Assembly (NCBI GenBank): GCA_016206385.1
Contig: JACQRS010000369.1
Location: forward strand, 1-6,216
Source of the DNA: Candidatus Rokuibacteriota bacterium
GTDB lineage: Bacteria; Methylomirabilota; Methylomirabilia; Rokubacteriales; CSP1-6
Direction of reading: 5' to 3'
Length of the DNA: 6,216 nucleotides
The translations under genes were made by a program, and so were the position numbers. Below the pieces are notes generated by a model, which searched no databases, was not told where the DNA came from, and saw only the letters and a program-made list of their open reading frames with translations. Numbering within the stretch: position 1 is the first letter of the stretch; the number at the start of each line of letters is the position of its first letter. Positions 1 through 6,216 of the stretch are shown piece by piece.

Positions 1-72
1 AGATTAACCGAAGATTGATTTTTTTTCTCAGCATTTTGCAATCTCAATAATGAAGACACAGCTAGCAAAACC
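1..72. other. AT-rich left-end segment, probable junction or assembly artefact
   Basis: The first 60 bases contain only 18 G or C (30%), whereas bases 61-120 contain 40 (67%) and the rest of the window stays that high. The segment has a run of T at 19-26 and stop codons in the frame of the downstream gene (TGA at 16-18). I recognise no gene in it. There is no Shine-Dalgarno sequence before the GTG at 79. An AATAAT at 46-51 looks like a -10 box but has no matching -35 at the right distance. Because coding sequence resumes in mid-domain, I infer a breakpoint near 60-75. It could be a chimeric read at a contig end, or the edge of an inserted element. The boundary is approximate. Confidence 0.5.
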
Positions 73-78
73 GCTACG

Positions 79-2934
79 GTGAAAACGCCGTCGGGCCGGG
101 CGGTGAAGGTCCCGGTGACGCGCGGGCTGGTGAGCTTCACCGAGACCGGGGAGGTCGGAATTTACACGGTTGCCACCCCGAAGGGCGAAACGCCGATAGC
201 GGTCAACCTGATGAGCGCCGAGGAGTCGGACCTGACGCCGCGGCCGTTCCCGGCACGGCCGGCAGGCGCAGCGAGCCAGCCAGCCTCGGTTCCGGTCCAG
301 CGCGAGCTCTGGCCGTTCTTCATCCTGCTCGCCACCGGGATCCTGCTCCTGGAGGGCGCCCTCTACTGGCGCCGCCAAGCGGGTGGTCGGCTGCGTCTGC
401 CCGGGGGAGTCGGCGACCGGTGGGCCCTCGCTCTCCGCTGCGCGCTGCTGGTGCTTCTCCTGGCCACGCTGCTCCGTCCGACGATCCCTCGCTGGGTGGA
501 CCGGCTCAACGTGGTCTTTCTCCTCGATGTCTCGGACAGCGTGAGCCTGGCCGCGCGGGAGACCGCCTCCCGCTTCGTGACCGCGGCGCTCCCCGCCGTT
601 CAGGACGGGGACCAGGCGGGCCTCATCGCCTTCGGCCAAGAGGCCGTGGTGGACCAGCCGCTCAGGCCCAAGCCGAAGCTCGAGCGGGTGCAGTCCCAGG
701 TGCCCGGGCGCGGCACCGATATCGCGCAGGCGATTCGGCTCGGGCTCGCCATCCTCCCACCGGGTCAGGCCAACCGCCTGGTCCTCCTCACCGATGGCCG
801 CCAGAACTCCGGCAACGCGGTGGCCGCGGCCCAGGCCGCAAAGGCGATGGGTGCTGACATCTACTACGTCCCGCTGCCGTTGACGTTCCGCCAGGAAGTG
901 GTGGTGGAGTCCATGCTGCTCTCCCAGGAGGTGAAGTTCGGCGAGCCGTTCCACGCCAAGGTGGTGGCCTGGAGCCAGCAGGAGACCCAGGGACGCCTCT
1001 CCATCTTCAGGAACGGCGAGTTCCTCGGCTCCCAGGTGGTGCGCCTCGGCGCGGGCAAGAACGTCTTCACCTACCGGCAGACCCTGGAGCAGAGCGGCAT
1101 CCATGTCTACCAGGCCGCCATCGAGGTGGACGGAGACACCATCGAGGAGAACAACCGCGCGGTCGGGACCGTGGTGGTCCGGGGCCGGCCCCGCGTGTTG
1201 GTCGCCGAGCGGGATCGCACCCACGCCCAGGCCCTCTCCGCCGCGCTCCGCTCCCAGCACATCGACGCGGAGGTGACGGAGGCGGACAAGATCCCCGGGG
1301 ACCTGGCCGGCTTGCAGAGATACGACGGGCTCATCCTCTCCAACGTCTCCTCCTTGAAGCTCACCAAGCGGCAGATGGAGTCGATTCGGGAGTACGTGCG
1401 CGACCACGGGGGCGGGCTCATCATGGTGGGCGGCGAGGAGAGCTTCGGGTTGGGCGGCTACTACCGCACGCCCATCGAGGAGGCCCTGCCCGTGACGATG
1501 GAGGTGAGGCAGAAGATCGAGATCCCGAGCCTGGCGGTGGTCCTCTCCATCGACCGCTCCGGGTCCATGGCCATGTCCACCGACGAGAAGGTCACCAAGC
1601 TGGACATCGCCAAGGAGGCCGCCCACCTCGTGGTGGATCTCCTGGACGAGCGGAACGAGGTGGGCGTGATGAGCTGGGACACCGAGTTCCTCTGGGACGC
1701 GCCCATGCAGGCGGCCCGCAACAAGCAGGCGATCCACCACGCCATCGCCACGATTCGAGCGGGCGGCGGCACCGACGGGTACCCGGCCCTCAAAGAGGCC
1801 TACCTGGCGCTCTACGATCGCCCGGCGCTCCTGAAGCACATCATCTTCCTCTCCGATGGCCAGATGACCCGGGGCGACTTCGCCGGGCTGATCCGGCGCA
1901 TGGCCAAGGACAAGATCACGGTCTCGACCGTGGCCATCGGCAAGGACGCCGACGTCCAGCTCATGTTCGACATCGCCAAGTGGGGGCGCGGCCGCTTCTA
2001 CTACACCGAGGACACCCACACGATCCCCCGGATCTTCACGCTGGAGACCCAGCTCGTGTCCAAGGCCTCGCTCATCGAGCAGCCCTTCCGCCCCACCGTC
2101 GCGTCAGGCTCCCACGAGGCCATCCAGGACATCGACTGGAAGAGCACGCCCCCCCTGGGCGGCTACGTCGCGACCACGCTCAAAGGGAGTGCCGAGATGC
2201 TCCTCATGACCCACCAGGAGGATCCGCTCCTGGCGGTCTGGCGCTACGGGCTGGGCCGGACCGCGGCGTTTACCTCGGACGCGAAGGCCAAGTGGGCGGT
2301 GCTCTGGCTCCGCTGGCGGGAGTTCAACAAGTTCTGGGCCCAGCTCACCCGGTGGACCCTCCGCACCGCGACCCGGAGCGACACCGTGGCCGCGGTGGAG
2401 CGGCGCCACGGCATGGGCGAGGTGACGGTGGAGGCCATCGACACCAAAGGCGACTTCCTCAACTTCCTGGACTCTCAGGTGGGTGTGGTCACCCCGGGCA
2501 AGCAGCGCACGGTGGTGGAGCTGGAGCAGGTGGCGCCGGGCCGGTACCGGGGCCGCTTCGCCGCTTCCGACGAGGGCGTGTATCTGGTGGGCATGGCGCA
2601 GCGCCGCGGCGAGCAGATGGTGGGCTCCCAGCTCTCCGGCCTCGTGGTACCCTATGCTCAGGAGTTCAGGGACCTGGGGGTGGACGAGACCCTGCTCCGC
2701 GAGCTGGCGGAGCTGACGGGGGGCGGAGCGGTGAGTCAGCCCAAGGACGTCTTTCTCCAATCCCGGCGGCGGTCGCGGCTCGCCATCGAATTCTGGCCTT
2801 GGCTGGTGGGGCTCGTGGCCGTGATGCTCCTGCCCGAGATCGCGCTCAGACGGATCGGCCCGGGGTTCCTGACGCAGCTCTTCACGCGGGTCAGCCGGGT
2901 CGCGCCCGGGCGAGGGCTTCCGAATGCGAGGTGA
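79..2934 (+). CDS. Membrane-anchored double-VWA protein with glutamine-amidotransferase-like domain (N-terminus probably incomplete)
   Basis: This is a 951-residue protein if read from the GTG at 79. Residues 1-60 resemble the C-terminal tail of BatA-like proteins (GIYTV, AVNL, ESDL motifs). Two membrane helices follow, at about 77-97 and 115-133. VWA domain 1 starts near 143, with a metal-binding MIDAS motif DVSDS at 150-154, Thr213 and Asp239. An Ig/CARDB-like beta region lies at about 273-367. A class I glutamine-amidotransferase-like fold lies at 372-474, ending in a GGEESFGLGGYYRTP signature with no catalytic Cys. VWA domain 2 has DRSGS at 492-496, Thr565 and SDG at 592-594. A conserved block at 715-734 (DPLLAVWRYGLGR) leads to a beta-rich region at about 782-858 and a last helix at about 902-921. 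The family's role is unknown; VWA domains usually bind protein partners through a divalent metal. The first base is doubtful: no ribosome site precedes GTG 79, and the frame is open back to 19, so Val1 is likely internal. The domain assignment is firm; the start is not. Confidence 0.9.
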   Translation: MKTPSGRAVKVPVTRGLVSFTETGEVGIYTVATPKGETPIAVNLMSAEESDLTPRPFPARPAGAASQPASVPVQRELWPFFILLATGILLLEGALYWRRQAGGRLRLPGGVGDRWALALRCALLVLLLATLLRPTIPRWVDRLNVVFLLDVSDSVSLAARETASRFVTAALPAVQDGDQAGLIAFGQEAVVDQPLRPKPKLERVQSQVPGRGTDIAQAIRLGLAILPPGQANRLVLLTDGRQNSGNAVAAAQAAKAMGADIYYVPLPLTFRQEVVVESMLLSQEVKFGEPFHAKVVAWSQQETQGRLSIFRNGEFLGSQVVRLGAGKNVFTYRQTLEQSGIHVYQAAIEVDGDTIEENNRAVGTVVVRGRPRVLVAERDRTHAQALSAALRSQHIDAEVTEADKIPGDLAGLQRYDGLILSNVSSLKLTKRQMESIREYVRDHGGGLIMVGGEESFGLGGYYRTPIEEALPVTMEVRQKIEIPSLAVVLSIDRSGSMAMSTDEKVTKLDIAKEAAHLVVDLLDERNEVGVMSWDTEFLWDAPMQAARNKQAIHHAIATIRAGGGTDGYPALKEAYLALYDRPALLKHIIFLSDGQMTRGDFAGLIRRMAKDKITVSTVAIGKDADVQLMFDIAKWGRGRFYYTEDTHTIPRIFTLETQLVSKASLIEQPFRPTVASGSHEAIQDIDWKSTPPLGGYVATTLKGSAEMLLMTHQEDPLLAVWRYGLGRTAAFTSDAKAKWAVLWLRWREFNKFWAQLTRWTLRTATRSDTVAAVERRHGMGEVTVEAIDTKGDFLNFLDSQVGVVTPGKQRTVVELEQVAPGRYRGRFAASDEGVYLVGMAQRRGEQMVGSQLSGLVVPYAQEFRDLGVDETLLRELAELTGGGAVSQPKDVFLQSRRRSRLAIEFWPWLVGLVAVMLLPEIALRRIGPGFLTQLFTRVSRVAPGRGLPNAR
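2912..2916 (+). promoter_or_regulatory. Ribosome binding site (GAGGG) for the TPR gene, inside the VWA gene
   Basis: GAGGG lies 7 bases before the ATG at 2924 and within the last codons of the upstream VWA gene. It supports this ATG as the start and implies that both genes are translated from one mRNA, with re-initiation at the 11-base overlap. Confidence 0.55.
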
Positions 2935-4276
2935 CGGTGGCCGGTTGGTCAGCTGGGCGGGCTCGGCCCTTCTGATCGCGGCCGCGTTCTCGGCCCAAGG
3001 GGCCGAGCCGGTGAGCTCGCGGACGGTCGTCATCGTCCCCTACGCGACCACCGATCTTGCCCGGGAGGAGCAGTGGCTCGGGGAGGGCGTGGCTCAGATC
3101 CTTGCCCTGGCCTTGACCCAGCACCCCGCCTTCATCCAGGTTGACCGCGCGCGCCTGGCCCGGCTCGGCGAGCCCCACCTGTGGGGAGAGCCCGCGGTCC
3201 TTGCCGCGGCGCGGACCGTGAAGGCGGACCTCGCCTTGTACGGTCAGATCCAGCGGGTGTCCGGCGATCTGGTGTTCGCGCCCCGCTACCTTGAGGTGCG
3301 GAGCGGGGCGGGTGAGTGGCGCACGCTTGAGGCCGTCACCGTGCCGGAGGACAAGCTGCTCGAGCAGATCCCCTCAGTTCCGCTCGCCTACTTCCGGGCC
3401 CTCCGCGTCTCCCTGAGCGACGCGGAAACGGCGCGGATCGAGAAGGCGTCCCGCCCGACCAGCGTGCCGCGCGCCTTCGAGGCCTTTGTCAGGGGCCGCG
3501 GCGCGGCGCTCAGGGGTAACCAGCAAGGGTACGAGGCTGCGGCCGATCTGCTCGCCCGGGCCGTGGAGCTGGACCCCAGCTTTGTCGTGGCCCAGTATTC
3601 CCTGGGCGTCGTGCACCAGGCCCTGGGCAACCGGTGGAAAGCGGCGGCCCAGTTCCGGGCTTCGACTCAGCTCGACCCCAGCTATCCCGAGCCGTTCAAG
3701 GCGCTGGGCGATCTCTTTCTGTCGGCGCCCCGTCGCCTCTACGATCAGGCGGTGGAGGCCTACCAGAAGGCGCTCGAGCTCCGGCCCTTCTATGCGGAGG
3801 CGCACGTTGGTCTCGGAGATGCCAGGGCGGCGAAGGGGGATGCGGACGGCGCAGTCGCCGCCTACCAGCGGGCGCTCTCCCACAATCCCACCAACCCGAA
3901 GGTCCACCTGAGCTTGGGGCGCATCTACTACTCGGAGAAGGGGCTGTACTACGAGGCCGTGGAAGCCTACAAGAAGGCCATCGACCTTGACCCGCAGTTC
4001 CTGGAGGCGCGGATGGCGCTCGGCGAGGTGTACGAGGACAAGGGCCTCTATCGGGACGCCATCGGGCAGTACCGCACGGTGGTGGATCTGGACCCGAAGC
4101 ACACCGGTGCCCTCTACAACTTGGCACTTGTCCACGAGAAAGTGGACCCGCGGGAGGCGATCGCCCACTGGGAGCGCTATATCGCCGTGGCGTCGCAGCT
4201 CCCGGCGGAAAAGGACTGGGTGGACGTGGCTCGCCAGCACCTGAAGAAGCTGAAGAGCCAGGTGAACAAACCCTAG
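2924..4276 (+). CDS. Secreted TPR-repeat protein with TolB-like N-terminal domain
   Basis: The protein has 450 residues. Residues 1-26 form a Sec signal peptide: Arg2 and Arg7, then a hydrophobic stretch at about 12-22 and an AQG|A cleavage site near 26/27. No lipobox cysteine is present, so it is probably periplasmic or exported. Residues about 33-140 form an alpha/beta domain resembling the TolB-like N-domain found ahead of TPRs in adenylate-cyclase-associated and FlgO-type proteins (VVIVPY strand, EGVAQILALAL helix, ALYGQI strand). That match is by pattern and moderate. Seven TPR units follow, at about 183-218, 219-252, 253-288, 289-322, 323-357, 358-391 and 392-425, most ending in the canonical LDP or LRP; units 3 and 5 carry insertions of two and one residues. 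TPRs form a superhelical protein-binding surface. The start overlaps the VWA gene by 11 bases, so the two products probably act together at the envelope, as VWA and TPR proteins do in Bat-type loci. The partner and substrate are unknown. Confidence 0.92.
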   Translation: MRGDGGRLVSWAGSALLIAAAFSAQGAEPVSSRTVVIVPYATTDLAREEQWLGEGVAQILALALTQHPAFIQVDRARLARLGEPHLWGEPAVLAAARTVKADLALYGQIQRVSGDLVFAPRYLEVRSGAGEWRTLEAVTVPEDKLLEQIPSVPLAYFRALRVSLSDAETARIEKASRPTSVPRAFEAFVRGRGAALRGNQQGYEAAADLLARAVELDPSFVVAQYSLGVVHQALGNRWKAAAQFRASTQLDPSYPEPFKALGDLFLSAPRRLYDQAVEAYQKALELRPFYAEAHVGLGDARAAKGDADGAVAAYQRALSHNPTNPKVHLSLGRIYYSEKGLYYEAVEAYKKAIDLDPQFLEARMALGEVYEDKGLYRDAIGQYRTVVDLDPKHTGALYNLALVHEKVDPREAIAHWERYIAVASQLPAEKDWVDVARQHLKKLKSQVNKP

Positions 4277-4384
4277 AGTCCTAAGCGCGCCTGGAGCCTC
4301 CCCCGATCGAACCCCGTCACGACCGCCTCGTCCACCAGGCTGACACCAGGCCGCTTGCCCCGCGAACATGCGGAGACTGCGCTG
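4277..4384. other. Intergenic gap between TPR gene and GalT-like gene
   Basis: This non-coding gap holds a short direct repeat, CACCAGG at 4333-4339 and again at 4344-4350 (11-base period). There is no hairpin followed by a T-run that would count as an intrinsic terminator, and no clear sigma-70 promoter. Whether the GalT-like gene is co-transcribed with the VWA-TPR pair cannot be decided from the sequence. Confidence 0.5.
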
Positions 4385-4391
4385 AAGGAGG
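4385..4391 (+). promoter_or_regulatory. Strong Shine-Dalgarno sequence (AAGGAGG) for the GalT-like gene
   Basis: A perfect AAGGAGG sits 9 bases upstream of the GTG at 4401. An in-frame TGA at 4383-4385 rules out any upstream start, so this site fixes the start codon. It is much stronger than the signal at the preceding gene, which suggests independent and efficient translation initiation. Confidence 0.85.
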
Positions 4392-4400
4392 GGGGACCCT

Positions 4401-5384
4401 GTGAGTGAGCTGCGGAAAGACCCGACGCAGGGGCAGTGGGTGCTGGTGCGGCCCCCGCAGGCTGTGAGCGAGTGGGGCGAGGAGTGTCCGTACTGTCCGG
4501 GCAACGAACCGCTGACTCCGCCCGAGATCGCGGCCTACCGCAAGGAGGGGTCAGCCCCGAACAGCCCCGGCTGGGAGGTTCGCGTGGTCCCCGAATTGGA
4601 CCCCCATTTCCGCGTGGAGTGGGAGCTGGTCCGCGAAGGCGTCGGGATGTATGACAAGATCACGCCGCGCGGGGCGAGCGAGCTGATCATCGAGAGCCCC
4701 AGCCACGACGACTCCTTGGCGAGCATGCGGGAGGAGCAGCTCGAACGGGTCCTCTGGATGTATGCGGACCGGATCAAGGATCTCAAGCGCGACACCCAGA
4801 TCCGGGACGTCCTGGTCACCCGCCAGCACCGGACCCCGGATGGCCAGATCACCCATCCGCGCTCCCAGCTCACCGCGATCCCCATCATCTTCGACGACGT
4901 CAGGCGGGAGCTTCAGGAGTGTCGCGTCTACTACCAGTACAAGAAGCGCTGCGTCTTCTGCGATGTCGTCCACCAGGAGGTCGCCGCCGAGGAGCGGGTG
5001 GTGCGGCTGACGCAGTTTTTTGTCGTGCTGGTCCCCTACGCGGCGCGCGCGCCCCTGGAGACGTGGATCCTCCCCCGCCAGCACCACTGCGCCTTCGAAG
5101 CCAGCTCCCCGGAGGCGCTGTCCGACCTGAGTCGGCTCCTGTCCGGGTACTTCCGCGCTCTCGCGCGGGGCTTCGGGGATCCGCCCTTCGAGATGGTGCT
5201 CCACACGGTTCCAAACCTGGCTTCCAAGCTGTTCCGGGAAGAGTGGGCCACGGTGGCGGACGACTACCACTGGCACCTGGAGATCATCGTCCAGCCCCGG
5301 CGGCTGAACCGGGTCGGCGGCATCTTCATCAACGAGCTGGCTCCCCAGGAGGCCGCCCGGCAGCTCCGCCGGGCCAGGGTCTAG
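4401..5384 (+). CDS. galT: GalT-family (galactose-1-phosphate uridylyltransferase-like) protein with altered active site
   Basis: The 327-residue protein opens with the family pattern ELRKDP..GQWV and a CPYC zinc motif (Cys29, Cys32). GalT transfers UMP between UDP-glucose and galactose-1-phosphate in the cytoplasmic Leloir pathway, using the second His of an HPH.Q motif as nucleophile. Zinc ligands match Escherichia coli GalT: Cys29, Cys32, His102 (in ESPSHDD) and His152. Second-metal ligands also match: Glu170 (16 residues after the nucleophile position, as in E. coli), His268, His290 and His292 (in HWHLE). A further RCVFC motif at 183-187 is common in bacterial and archaeal relatives. The key oddity is HPRSQ at 152-156: the nucleophile is replaced by Arg154 (CGC at 4860-4862). 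The phosphate-contact loop also differs, with Arg141 and Gln149 at the positions of E. coli Asn153 and Ser161. Family membership is secure. Uridylyltransferase activity is doubtful, so the symbol marks homology rather than proven function. The GTG start is fixed by a strong ribosome site and an upstream in-frame stop. Confidence 0.85.
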   Translation: MSELRKDPTQGQWVLVRPPQAVSEWGEECPYCPGNEPLTPPEIAAYRKEGSAPNSPGWEVRVVPELDPHFRVEWELVREGVGMYDKITPRGASELIIESPSHDDSLASMREEQLERVLWMYADRIKDLKRDTQIRDVLVTRQHRTPDGQITHPRSQLTAIPIIFDDVRRELQECRVYYQYKKRCVFCDVVHQEVAAEERVVRLTQFFVVLVPYAARAPLETWILPRQHHCAFEASSPEALSDLSRLLSGYFRALARGFGDPPFEMVLHTVPNLASKLFREEWATVADDYHWHLEIIVQPRRLNRVGGIFINELAPQEAARQLRRARV

Positions 5385-5403
5385 CTCCGGATTCCGGCGC
5401 GGC

Positions 5404-6216
5404 TCACGGATAGAGGCCGCGGACGCGGAAGCCCTCGGCTACGCGCCGGATGCCTTCCATCAGGGCCGCGGTTCTGAGGTCCGTCCCCTCCTTCTGGGCG
5501 ATCCCCCAGACCCGCTTGAAGGTGCGCACCATCACCTCCTGAAGCCGGGAGGTGATCTCGCTCTCCCGCCAGAAGTAATACTGGAGGCCTTGCACCCACT
5601 CGAAGTAGGAGACCACCACTCCGCCCGCGTTGGCGAGGATGTCCGGGATCACCGCTACCCCGCGCTCCTTCAGGATCTGGTCCGCCTCCGGGGCGGTGGG
5701 ACCGTTGGCCCCCTCAACGATGAGGCTGCACTTGATCCGATCGGCGTTTTCCTGCCCGATCTGGGAGCCCACCGCCGCCGGGATGAGAACGTCGCACGGC
5801 AGCTCCAGCAGCTCCGCGTTCGACACGGCGTCGGCGTCGGGGAAGCCCGTGACCGAGCCCGCCTCACGTGCGTGAGCCGCGAGCTGGCGGATGTCGAGCC
5901 CCTTGGGGTTGTACACGCCGCCCCGGACGTCGCTGACGCCGGCGATCAGGCACCCTTCCCGCCAGAGCAGCCGAGCCGCCACCGACCCCACGTTGCCGAA
6001 CCCCTGGATCACGACCCGGCGGCCTCGGAGATCGAGGCCCAGGTGGCGCGCCGCCTGGAACACCGTGTACACGATTCCCCGGCCGGTGGCTTCGCGGCGG
6101 CCGGCTGAGCCGCCCACGATCAGCGGCTTGCCGGTGACGACTCCCGGTACGCTCTTCCCCTGTGTCATTGAATAGGTATCCATCACCCAGGCCATGACCT
6201 GCTCGTCGGTGCCGAG
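5404..6216 (-). CDS. gdhA: Glutamate dehydrogenase (Glu/Leu/Phe/Val family), C-terminal 270 residues, 5' end outside window
   Basis: The enzyme reversibly deaminates glutamate to 2-oxoglutarate and ammonia with NAD(P), in the cytoplasm, usually as a hexamer. The visible part starts mid-protein with LGTDEQVMAW; the reading frame is open to the right edge, so the Met at 6193-6195 is internal. Seen in order: the VTGKP...GR.EATGRG segment linking the catalytic and cofactor domains, a Rossmann dinucleotide motif GFGNVG encoded at 5986-6003, the strand ending SDVRGG, the IVEGANGP segment, and the ILANAGG..VSYFEWVQ signature, which favours glutamate over leucine or phenylalanine dehydrogenase. The C-terminal RGLYP ending is intact. 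The substrate-binding domain with the catalytic lysines lies outside the window, so activity and the choice of NAD or NADP cannot be judged. The gene converges on the GalT-like gene with 19 bases between stops and no clear terminator. The conventional symbol gdhA is used; the paralogue type is uncertain. Confidence 0.96.
   Translation of the reverse strand, partial: LGTDEQVMAWVMDTYSMTQGKSVPGVVTGKPLIVGGSAGRREATGRGIVYTVFQAARHLGLDLRGRRVVIQGFGNVGSVAARLLWREGCLIAGVSDVRGGVYNPKGLDIRQLAAHAREAGSVTGFPDADAVSNAELLELPCDVLIPAAVGSQIGQENADRIKCSLIVEGANGPTAPEADQILKERGVAVIPDILANAGGVVVSYFEWVQGLQYYFWRESEITSRLQEVMVRTFKRVWGIAQKEGTDLRTAALMEGIRRVAEGFRVRGLYP

Noticed and set aside
15..51. Possible promoter in the AT-rich left end (TTGATT at 15-20, AATAAT at 46-51)
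   Set aside because: The spacing of 25 bases is too long, no better -35 lies at 16-18 bases, and the following gene probably does not start here.
28..2019. A 663-codon open frame on the minus strand opposite the VWA gene, and similar long antisense frames at 2104-3033, 3374-4504 and 4551-5276
   Set aside because: Their products are rich in His, Gly, Arg, Leu and Pro with no recognisable domain, as expected when a high-GC gene is read antisense. Each lies opposite a gene with clear family motifs.
1980..2975. A 331-codon plus-strand frame overlapping the end of the VWA gene
   Set aside because: The translation is a Pro/Arg/Gly/Ala-rich out-of-frame shadow of the VWA sequence, with no motif and no ribosome site.
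4333..4350. Direct repeat CACCAGG with 11-base period as an operator candidate
   Set aside because: There are only two copies of 7 bases and no accompanying promoter, so chance is a sufficient explanation.
4273..4384. A short minus-strand open frame across the gap, ending in TAG at 4273-4275, whose translation (SLVDEAVVTGFDRGRLQ near the end) looks protein-like and could be the tail of a decayed gene
   Set aside because: It is only about 36 codons long with no start or ribosome site, and chance open frames are common at this G+C. A protein search with this tail matching a conserved C-terminus would revive it.
5385..5403. CCGG-ATT-CCGG in the 19-base gap between the convergent genes, as a possible bidirectional terminator
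   Set aside because: The stem is only 4 base pairs and has no T-run on either side.
6193..6195. The Met codon (minus strand) as the start of the glutamate dehydrogenase
   Set aside because: The frame continues upstream to the window edge with family-typical sequence (GTDEQV before MAW), so the Met is internal and the gene is cut by the window.

Overview
The window looks like a piece of a chromosome from a high-GC bacterium. Coding sequence is roughly two-thirds G+C, GTG starts are used, and genes are tightly packed. The mix of a double-VWA membrane protein, a secreted TPR protein, a divergent GalT-like protein and a hexameric-type glutamate dehydrogenase would fit a soil or subsurface lineage such as Rokubacteria/Methylomirabilota or a deltaproteobacterial relative. 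That placement is an inference without marker genes, and I hold it loosely. No tRNA, rRNA, CRISPR array, insertion sequence, integrase or phage gene was found.

Layout. Positions 1 to about 72 are AT-rich (18 G/C in the first 60 bases) and unlike the rest of the window. Coding sequence appears abruptly after them, apparently in the middle of a protein. From 79 to 2934 (+) runs a large membrane-anchored protein with two von Willebrand A (VWA) domains around a glutamine-amidotransferase-like domain. It overlaps by 11 bases the start of a secreted tetratricopeptide-repeat (TPR) protein (2924-4276, +), so the two are probably one translationally coupled unit working at or outside the cytoplasmic membrane. 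A 124-base gap ends in a perfect Shine-Dalgarno sequence for a GalT-family protein (4401-5384, +). Converging on it, with 19 bases between stop codons, is the C-terminal part of a glutamate dehydrogenase on the minus strand, which runs off the right edge.

How the genes relate. The VWA and TPR pair resembles the Bat-type (BatA/BatB plus TPR) envelope modules, but the substrate and role cannot be read from the sequence. The GalT-like gene and the glutamate dehydrogenase are metabolic genes with no evident functional tie to that pair.

The points most worth a second look are the GalT-family protein, which keeps all its expected metal ligands but has arginine where the catalytic histidine should be, and the low-GC left end with the fused, apparently headless VWA protein beside it. 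Otherwise the window reads as ordinary chromosomal sequence, and I do not see a convincing new multi-gene system.
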